Assembly (NCBI GenBank): GCA_027033875.1
Contig: JALVKK010000280.1
Location: forward strand, 2,665-7,729
Direction of reading: 5' to 3'
Source: Flavobacteriales bacterium
GTDB lineage: Bacteria; Bacteroidota; Bacteroidia; Flavobacteriales; Flavobacteriaceae
DNA: 5,065 bases
Shown here piece after piece: positions 1-5,065 of the stretch; the first letter of the stretch is position 1, and each line of letters opens with the position of its first letter. Below the pieces are notes generated by a model, which saw only the letters and a list, made by a program, of their open reading frames with translations, did not search any database and had not been told where the DNA came from. A program made the translations under genes and the position numbers.

Positions 1-47
1 TTCCTTCTTTTATTCCTTCTTTTATTCCTTCTTTTATTCCTTCTTTT
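1..47 (-). repeat. 12-bp in-frame tandem repeat encoding KEGI units
   Basis: Three perfect copies of ttccttctttta (positions 1-12, 13-24, 25-36) are followed by 11 of 12 matching bases at 37-47. On the coding strand each unit reads AAA GAA GGA ATA, Lys-Glu-Gly-Ile, near the C-terminus of the Rpn-family protein. The array is cut by the window edge, so the copy number is a minimum. Because the unit is four codons, gain or loss of a copy keeps the frame. Lys/Glu/Gly repeats near the C-terminus are common in this protein group. Confidence 0.95.
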
Positions 48-805
48 TTTGCTTTTTCTTTAATTTTAAATTCTGCTTCCATTTTAAGCGACCATTCCAT
101 ACTCGCCTGATAATGTAAATTTTCAAGGTGTCTTTTGTATCTTTTGCGTTCTTCTTCCGGCAAATTATCTACCCGCCATAACTCTCTAACTTTATCGATA
201 CCTTGTGCGGTAAATTCTTCTTTTACATCGTTATTTTTAAGGTAATAAATCCATTGATCCAAAGTGTCTTTTGCTACATCGTCAAATTGATTTACCTTAA
301 TTACATAATACTCCGGCATAAGTTCAGAAGGTTTCATTTTACCGAATATTTCAGCTTGTTTAGGGGAAAGCAATAGTTTATCCGACTTGTGAATACCGTA
401 AAAATCCGTTTTACCATGATAGACATAGTCTTCTCCTTGCCCCAAATCAAAATAAACAATATTTATTGAATAGACTTTTTTCAAATTTTTATATTCATCT
501 CCGAGCTTTAAATACTCAACTATAACTTTTGAAGTGCCATAAGTCATTCTTTGAAAATAATCAAATTCACTTTGGTTTTGAATTTCCACCAATACTAATT
601 CACCTTTTGAGTTTTTAACAAGAATATCAACGCGATTAAATTTATCAATATCCGATTGTTGATTACTTTCACTTTCTAAAATACTTTCAATTGTTATTTT
701 TTCTTTTAACAATTCTGATAGAAAACCTTCTAAAACCGAAAAATCAGCTTTATTTCGAAGTAATCGTTTTATCGCCCAGTCAAATCGTATTAAATTCTTA
801 TTCAT
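1..805 (-). CDS. Rpn-family PD-(D/E)XK nuclease / putative transposase, 3' end outside the window
   Basis: Seen: an open frame starting at ATG 805-803 and still open at position 1, giving 268 complete codons. An in-frame TAA at 811-809 lies just upstream, so no earlier ATG is possible. The protein is soluble and charged, without signal peptide or membrane segment. The nuclease core is visible as NRVD (Asp60), then a beta hairpin with LVLVEIQNQ (Glu74, Gln76), the D...ExQ form of the PD-(D/E)XK site typical of the Rpn/PDDEXK_2 transposase-like group. A tryptophan- and arginine-rich stretch follows (about 205-245), then a Lys/Glu-rich tail ending in KEGI repeats from residue 255. Family knowledge: E. 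coli Rpn proteins are DNA nucleases that stimulate RecA-independent recombination, and some are toxic antiphage proteins. Context: it lies 16 nt downstream of nuoL on the same strand where nuoM is expected, with no terminator between, so cotranscription is likely. Hand-counted GC in four sampled rows is 28-30%, lower than in nuo. Family assignment is confident; activity is not shown. Confidence 0.88.
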   Translation of the reverse strand, partial: MNKNLIRFDWAIKRLLRNKADFSVLEGFLSELLKEKITIESILESESNQQSDIDKFNRVDILVKNSKGELVLVEIQNQSEFDYFQRMTYGTSKVIVEYLKLGDEYKNLKKVYSINIVYFDLGQGEDYVYHGKTDFYGIHKSDKLLLSPKQAEIFGKMKPSELMPEYYVIKVNQFDDVAKDTLDQWIYYLKNNDVKEEFTAQGIDKVRELWRVDNLPEEERKRYKRHLENLHYQASMEWSLKMEAEFKIKEKAKKEGIKEGIKEGIKEG

Positions 806-821
806 TGTTTATTAAATATTA

Positions 822-2768
822 TTATCTGAAAAAAATAATCAGCATCACAATAGCAATTACACCGGACACAAAGAACATGGCATAGTCTTGCATACGTCCG
901 GTTTGGATAAATTTGATACGTTCTGCTGTTTTTTCTACTGTTACACCCAGCAAATTCATAAAACCGTCTATCACGCGGCGGTCAAACCAAGCAATCGGTT
1001 TGGAAATTTTATCAAAAATAATTTTATGTGTGATGAAAATATATAATTCGTCAAAATAGAATTTGTTTTTTGCCCATTTGTAACCGCTTCCCATAGCTGA
1101 AGCCACTTTTTGCGGATAAGCGGTTTCTTTGAAATACATCAAGTAAGCCATACCTATACCAAATGCTGCCATCAAAATTGAACCGATTACCAACGGATCA
1201 CCCCAGTGAATATGACTATGAAACGGTATTTTGTCAGCAGATACAAAAGTACTAAACGGAATAAATCCGGATATAACTGTCATCGCTGCCAAGAAAACCA
1301 AGGCTATCAACATCGATACAGGTGCTTCGTGCGGTTTGTGATCACCGTAATCTGTTTGTTTGTTGAAGAATATTCTAAAATACAAACGGAACATATAAAA
1401 AGCGGTCATTCCGGCAACTAAAAAGCCTATAAACCACAATAATTTATTGTATTCGAATGCCGCCGTCAAAATTTCATCTTTACTGAAAAAACCGGCAAAA
1501 GGCGGAATACCGGAAATAGCCAAAGCGGCAACTAGAAAGACAATACTCGATACCGGCATATACTTGTGCAATCCACCCATATCTTTCATAAAATTGCTGT
1601 GAACTGCGTGGATAATAGCACCTGCGGTCAAGAACAACAGCGCTTTAAACATTGCGTGTGTAAACAAGTGAAACATACCTGCCATATATCCCAAACCTTC
1701 ATGTCCTTCAAATCCGGACACTCCGAGCGCCAGCATCATATAACCGATTTGCGACATCGTAGAAAATGCCAAAACCCGTTTGATATCTTCTTGTGTCAAA
1801 GCGATGATAGCGGCAAACAATGCCGAAAATGCTCCTACGACGGCAACTACTTGCAAGGCAACACCTCCTTGAATATGATAGTACAAAGGAAAGAGACGTG
1901 CTACTAAATATACGCCTGCCACAACCATAGTAGCGGCGTGAATTAAAGCCGAAACAGGGGTCGGTCCTTCCATCGCATCGGGTAACCAAATATGTAACGG
2001 AAACATTGCCGATTTACCCATACCCCCGATATAAATCAATATCAAAGCCCAAGTAAACATCGACAAACCCATAAAACTGAAAATCTGATGATTAGCTATC
2101 CAATTTTGAATAGTTTCATAAGTGGTAGGGTTATTTAATGTTTCAAAATCAAAACTTTGTCCGAAATATCCCACCATTAGGATACCGATTAAGAAAAACA
2201 TATCGGCAAAACGCGTAACGATGAATGCTTTTTTACTGGCGGCAACTGCCGAAGGTTTTTCAAAATAAAATCCGATAAGCAAGAATGACGACACCCCGAC
2301 TAATTCCCAAAAAATATAAATCATAAATAGATTGGACGATAAGACTAAACCTAACATTGAGAAAGTAAACAAGGATAAATAGGCATAAAAACGGCTAAAT
2401 CCGGTATCGCTATGCATATAGCCCAACGAATAGATATGTACCATCAACGAAACAGTTGAAACCACTATCAACATCATCACTGATATAGGGTCTATCAGTA
2501 TGCCCAAGTCTATAGCCAATTTGTCTGAAAAATGCAGCCAAGCATTCTTAATAGCTATTTTGACGGTTTGATATTTATCGTCTGTCAATCCCAATTCAAA
2601 AAAATATTTGTAAGCCGTATAAAGCGACAAACCAAATACAGTCAATAAGCCGGCAGTACCAATATAGCCCGATACGGGTTCCTTGATTTTTTTAGCGGTA
2701 AAACCCAAAAACAAGAAGCCCAACAAGGGAATTAGCGGAATAAGATATGTATAACTAAATGCGTCCAT
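822..2768 (-). CDS. nuoL: NADH-quinone oxidoreductase subunit L (antiporter-like proton pump)
   Basis: Distal proton-pumping subunit of complex I in the cytoplasmic membrane. The protein has 648 residues, against 613 in E. coli, and is very hydrophobic, consistent with about 16 membrane helices. Key residues line up with E. coli NuoL: Glu155 in FWELVG (E. coli Glu144), Lys252 in GKSAMFPLH (Lys229), His277 in SALIHAAT (His254), Lys330 in EDIKRVLA, His371 and Lys375 in THAMFKALL (Lys342 region), and Lys430 in FFSKDEIL (Lys399). Residues 560-620 (KFYFDELY onward) match the region of the long lateral helix, and residues 630-647 form the last membrane helix. ATG 2768-2766 is chosen because the nuoK stop lies in the same frame 12 nt upstream and no other ATG lies between. 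No Shine-Dalgarno is seen. The stop is TAA at 824-822. The expected next gene, nuoM, does not follow. Confidence 0.98.
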   Translation of the reverse strand: MDAFSYTYLIPLIPLLGFLFLGFTAKKIKEPVSGYIGTAGLLTVFGLSLYTAYKYFFELGLTDDKYQTVKIAIKNAWLHFSDKLAIDLGILIDPISVMMLIVVSTVSLMVHIYSLGYMHSDTGFSRFYAYLSLFTFSMLGLVLSSNLFMIYIFWELVGVSSFLLIGFYFEKPSAVAASKKAFIVTRFADMFFLIGILMVGYFGQSFDFETLNNPTTYETIQNWIANHQIFSFMGLSMFTWALILIYIGGMGKSAMFPLHIWLPDAMEGPTPVSALIHAATMVVAGVYLVARLFPLYYHIQGGVALQVVAVVGAFSALFAAIIALTQEDIKRVLAFSTMSQIGYMMLALGVSGFEGHEGLGYMAGMFHLFTHAMFKALLFLTAGAIIHAVHSNFMKDMGGLHKYMPVSSIVFLVAALAISGIPPFAGFFSKDEILTAAFEYNKLLWFIGFLVAGMTAFYMFRLYFRIFFNKQTDYGDHKPHEAPVSMLIALVFLAAMTVISGFIPFSTFVSADKIPFHSHIHWGDPLVIGSILMAAFGIGMAYLMYFKETAYPQKVASAMGSGYKWAKNKFYFDELYIFITHKIIFDKISKPIAWFDRRVIDGFMNLLGVTVEKTAERIKFIQTGRMQDYAMFFVSGVIAIVMLIIFFR

Positions 2769-2780
2769 CGTAATGTTTTT

Positions 2781-3098
2781 TTAATATTTTAATTCTTCAA
2801 CTTCTTTGATATCAATCTTCGTCGTTAAACGATATAAGTGCAAAATTATAGCAAGAGCCAAAGCCGTTTCGGCGGCTGCCAAGGCAATGATAAATAATGA
2901 AAATACTTGTCCTTGCAATACAGCAGGCGACAAATATTTATTGATTGCAACAAAGTTGATAGCTTCTGCATTGACCATCAATTCCAGCGACATCAACATC
3001 GCAATCAAATTGGTGCGGGTCAAAAAACCGTATATTCCTATAAAAAACAGAATCGTAGTTAATGACATAATTTCAAATAAACTGACACCTTCAATCAT
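2781..3098 (-). CDS. nuoK: NADH-quinone oxidoreductase subunit K
   Basis: Small membrane subunit of complex I (MrpC-like), 105 residues against 100 in E. coli, with three membrane helices (about 7-26, 30-52 and 65-88). The two essential membrane glutamates are present: Glu39 in MSLELMVNA, equal to E. coli Glu36, and Glu77 in LAAAETALA, equal to Glu72. With NuoJ it carries protons and conformational change from the quinone end towards the pumps. ATG 3098-3096 lies 3 nt after the nuoJ TAG stop, which is in the same frame, so an earlier ATG start is excluded. An A-rich stretch but no clear Shine-Dalgarno precedes it, and translational coupling to nuoJ is likely. An additional glutamate at position 45 of the second helix is unusual. 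The stop is TAA at 2783-2781. Confidence 0.97.
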   Translation of the reverse strand: MIEGVSLFEIMSLTTILFFIGIYGFLTRTNLIAMLMSLELMVNAEAINFVAINKYLSPAVLQGQVFSLFIIALAAAETALALAIILHLYRLTTKIDIKEVEELKY

Positions 3099-3101
3099 AA
3101 T

Positions 3102-3629
3102 CTAATTTTTTTCTTGATTAACTAATTTTTTTGCTTTGGCTATGACTATTGCACCTATCATAACTGCCAATAAGAGTATTGAGATAACTTCAAAAGGCAA
3201 CACATAGCCCCCCGGTTCGTAACTCAATAATTTATTCCCGATGTGTTCTACGGTAGTAACAGTTGCTTCTTTGGTAGCGGCAATACCTTGATAAGAATAA
3301 ATAGCATAAATAGCCAAGGTGGCGGTTCCAACAGCAATGATAACAGGCAAAATGATTCTTTTACCGCCGATACTTCTCATTGAGTTACCAATATTGTCAG
3401 TCATCATTACGGCATACACAAACAACACCATAATACCACCGGCATATACTGATAATTGGACAGCGCCCATAAAATTGTATTCCATCATAAAATACAAGCC
3501 TGATACTGCAAGTAATACAAACAATAAATACATTGTTACCCTATACAATTTGCGACTTGTAACACTCAAAACGGCAAAAACCGTAATGATAGCCGATAGG
3601 ATATAAAACATTATTTTTTCCATAGTCAT
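3102..3629 (-). CDS. nuoJ: NADH-quinone oxidoreductase subunit J
   Basis: Membrane subunit of complex I (MrpB-like group), 175 residues with about five hydrophobic helices, close to the 184 of E. coli NuoJ. The diagnostic third helix is clear: VYAGGIMVLFVYAVMM at 61-76, with Tyr62 matching the conserved tyrosine (E. coli Tyr59) and a glycine pair next to the pi-bulge site thought to switch during turnover. The C-terminus is basic and polar (AKAKKLVNQ). The ATG at 3629-3627 directly abuts the nuoI TAA stop (TAA-ATG, no gap). A second ATG two codons on, at 3623-3621 (MEK), is an equally plausible start and would shorten the protein by two residues. This gene stops with TAG (3104-3102), whereas the other complete genes here stop with TAA. 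Confidence 0.97.
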   Translation of the reverse strand: MTMEKIMFYILSAIITVFAVLSVTSRKLYRVTMYLLFVLLAVSGLYFMMEYNFMGAVQLSVYAGGIMVLFVYAVMMTDNIGNSMRSIGGKRIILPVIIAVGTATLAIYAIYSYQGIAATKEATVTTVEHIGNKLLSYEPGGYVLPFEVISILLLAVMIGAIVIAKAKKLVNQEKN

Positions 3630-4109
3630 TTATTCTTCTACACCGGCCATTAATTTAGAGCCGGGTTTGTTTAATATTTTGGTTAATTGCGAACGGTCAT
3701 AAGTTGAATTATGAAAATTCGTTGACCACATAATGGCATTGGTCGGACAAGCTTGAATGCACAAACTGCACATGGTACACATACCCAAATGGTAAATATG
3801 TTGATCGATAACTTTGATTTTTTTACCGGTTTCTTCATTGAGTATGCGATCCCAAATTATTTCAATTGACCCGTTTGGACAAGCTATTTCGCAGGCTTGA
3901 CAACCGGTACATCGGTGTTCGTTATTGTCGTTGTGCCACATTACCACTTCGCCCTTAAACCTATCCATTACTACAGCCGGTTCTTCGGGGTATTGGCGTG
4001 TGATCGTATATTTTCTTCCAACAATGGAAGGAAAAAAATAACCTCCGGTTATTTTCATTCCGGTCAAAAGGGTTTTAACACCACCTATTATATTTCCTAT
4101 ATAATTCAT
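3630..4109 (-). CDS. nuoI: NADH-quinone oxidoreductase subunit I (two [4Fe-4S] ferredoxin-like)
   Basis: Iron-sulfur subunit joining the peripheral arm to the membrane arm; its two clusters (N6a and N6b) pass electrons to N2 near the quinone site. It has 159 residues against 180 in E. coli. Two complete ferredoxin motifs are visible: Cys67, Cys70, Cys73 and Cys77 (RCTGCQACEIACPNGSI), and Cys111, Cys114, Cys117 and Cys121 (CTMCSLCIQACPTNAI). The pair of prolines after the fourth cysteines is intact. The N-terminal 30 residues are expected to lie along the membrane surface and NuoH. ATG 4109-4107 is fixed by the nuoH TAA, in the same frame 12 nt upstream with no ATG between. The stop TAA (3632-3630) touches the nuoJ start, so coupled translation is likely. 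Confidence 0.98.
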   Translation of the reverse strand: MNYIGNIIGGVKTLLTGMKITGGYFFPSIVGRKYTITRQYPEEPAVVMDRFKGEVVMWHNDNNEHRCTGCQACEIACPNGSIEIIWDRILNEETGKKIKVIDQHIYHLGMCTMCSLCIQACPTNAIMWSTNFHNSTYDRSQLTKILNKPGSKLMAGVEE

Positions 4110-4121
4110 ATATCCGTATCT

Positions 4122-5065
4122 TTAAAAAACTAAATTAAAATATATCAAAATTGCCATCAATACGATATTGATTAAGCCGATAGGCAACAAATATTTCCAT
4201 TCCAAAGTCAATAATTGATCAATTCGCAAACGCGGAAAAGTCCAACGAAACCACATCAACAAGAATATCATTACCGAAACTTTTAGGAAAAACCAAATAG
4301 CGCCCCACAGCGGTTGGTATGGCAAGCTGTCCGTCAGATGAAACGGTGCTAACCAGCCTCCGAAAAACAGTGTTACGGCTACTGCCGAAATAATAAACAT
4401 ATTGATAAATTCGGCCAAGAAAAAATAAGCGAATCCCATACCGGAATATTCCGAGTGATAACCGGCACCGAGTTCTGCTTCGCCTTCGGGTAAATCAAAA
4501 GGTGTACGGTTACTTTCTGCTGTTCCTGCTATGACAAACACGAAAAAAGCTATCAAAGCCGGAATATGTCCGCGCCAGATAAAAAAACCGTCCCGTTGTG
4601 CATCGATGATGCCGGACATTTGCAAAGTACCTGCCATTAATATTATGGTCAAAATAGCCAATCCGGACGACAATTCATAACTGATCATTTGTAATCCGCT
4701 ACGCATACCACCTATCAAAGAGTATTTGTTGTTACTGCCCCAACCACCGAATATAATACCCAGCACTCCGACTGATGAAACTGCCGAGATGAAAAAAATA
4801 CCTATATTCAAATCATAAGCCTGTACACCTATACTAAAAGGGATAACAGACAAGGCTACCAGTGATGCAACAATAACCAAATAATATGCCGTATTGTAAA
4901 GCAATTTATCTTTACGGTTAGTTCCGAATATTTCTTTAGATACCAGTTTTAAAGCATCGGCAATGGTTTGCAACAATCCCCAAGGACCAACCCGATTAGG
5001 ACCCAATCGCAATTGGAAAAACGCTGCAACCCGTCGTTCTATATATACCAACAGCAATCCGGCTA
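4122..5065 (-). CDS. nuoH: NADH-quinone oxidoreductase subunit H, N-terminus outside the window
   Basis: Membrane subunit that forms the quinone chamber at the junction of the two arms. The frame is open to the right edge: before the leucine at 5057 come Gly (5060-5058) and Ala (5063-5061). Counting that leucine as 1, 311 residues are visible. Signature parts are YIERRV (5-10), RLGPNRVGP (17-25), ISYELSSG (125-132), the highly conserved acidic loop NRTPFDLPEGEAELGAGYH (183-201) followed by SEYSG (202-206), and the C-terminal RWTFPRLRIDQL (271-282). By comparison with the usual length, about 35-45 N-terminal residues, including most of the first helix, lie beyond the window. A TTG at 5057-5055 should not be read as the start, because conserved sequence is already under way. 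The stop is TAA at 4124-4122, 12 nt before nuoI. Confidence 0.97.
   Translation of the reverse strand, partial: AGLLLVYIERRVAAFFQLRLGPNRVGPWGLLQTIADALKLVSKEIFGTNRKDKLLYNTAYYLVIVASLVALSVIPFSIGVQAYDLNIGIFFISAVSSVGVLGIIFGGWGSNNKYSLIGGMRSGLQMISYELSSGLAILTIILMAGTLQMSGIIDAQRDGFFIWRGHIPALIAFFVFVIAGTAESNRTPFDLPEGEAELGAGYHSEYSGMGFAYFFLAEFINMFIISAVAVTLFFGGWLAPFHLTDSLPYQPLWGAIWFFLKVSVMIFLLMWFRWTFPRLRIDQLLTLEWKYLLPIGLINIVLMAILIYFNLVF

Noticed and set aside
1..47. The short tandem repeat considered as a CRISPR array.
   Set aside because: The units are 12 bp without spacers and encode protein repeats in frame.
691..885. A 64-codon plus-strand open frame across the nuoL-Rpn junction.
   Set aside because: It overlaps the ends of two well-supported minus-strand genes, is mostly low-complexity Ile/Leu/Tyr, and matches no family I recognise.
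806..900. A promoter for the Rpn-family gene in the nuoL 3' end, looking for the Bacteroidota TAnnTTTG and TTTG boxes.
   Set aside because: Only a partial match (GTTCTTTG) inside nuoL coding sequence; too weak to report.
861..902. Inverted repeat ACCGGAC (861-867) and GTCCGGT (896-902) near the 3' end of nuoL, considered as an attenuator or insertion scar.
   Set aside because: Only 7 bp with a 28-nt loop, fully inside coding sequence, no following T-run; likely chance.
1206..1907. Plus-strand open frames at 1206-1421 and 1566-1907.
   Set aside because: Both lie fully inside nuoL in antisense and show His/Cys/Ser-rich translations typical of shadow frames.
1708..1989. A 93-codon minus-strand frame inside nuoL.
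   Set aside because: It is a shifted frame of the strongly conserved NuoL core, rich in Arg and Cys, with no independent support.
2806..4133. Plus-strand open frames at 2806-3105, 3319-3606 and 3897-4133.
   Set aside because: They are antisense to nuoK, nuoJ and nuoI, whose family motifs are unmistakable.
5055..5057. TTG as a possible start codon of nuoH.
   Set aside because: The frame stays open to the window edge and the visible N-terminus already lies within the conserved IERR...GPNR region, so the true start is upstream of the window.

Overview
The window holds the 3' part of a respiratory complex I (NADH:quinone oxidoreductase, nuo) operon, all on the minus strand. Reading right to left the order is nuoH (5' end outside the window), nuoI, nuoJ, nuoK, nuoL, followed by a PD-(D/E)XK nuclease/transposase-like gene of the Rpn family whose 3' end runs off position 1. 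There are no tRNA, rRNA, CRISPR or insertion-sequence signals, and coding sequence fills almost everything. The longest gap between genes is 16 nt.

The organism is most likely a member of the Bacteroidota. The base composition is AT-rich, none of the five visible start codons has a clear Shine-Dalgarno sequence, the Nuo proteins look Bacteroidota-like, and the Rpn protein has an N-terminal region (RFDW, KRLLR, VLEGFLS, ESESNQQ, DKFNRVD) that I associate with the version common in that phylum. This is an inference from pattern recognition, not from a search.

The five Nuo proteins are the membrane arm plus its link to the peripheral arm. NuoI carries two [4Fe-4S] clusters on the electron path, NuoH forms the quinone chamber with it, NuoJ and NuoK form the next part of the membrane proton path, and NuoL is the distal antiporter-like pump. 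All appear full-length and carry the expected key residues, so this looks like a working complex I locus. The genes are separated by 12, 0, 3 and 12 nt, and all five share one reading frame, divided only by single stop codons.

The unusual part is the left end. In the usual order nuoL is followed by nuoM and nuoN. Here the next gene, 16 nt after the nuoL stop and on the same strand, is the Rpn-family gene, which is clearly lower in GC than the sampled nuo sequence and ends, as far as it can be seen, in a perfect 12-bp tandem repeat coding for KEGI units. It probably entered the operon between nuoL and nuoM, or marks the place where the cluster was broken; the missing flank would decide. I see no convincing new multi-gene system in this window.
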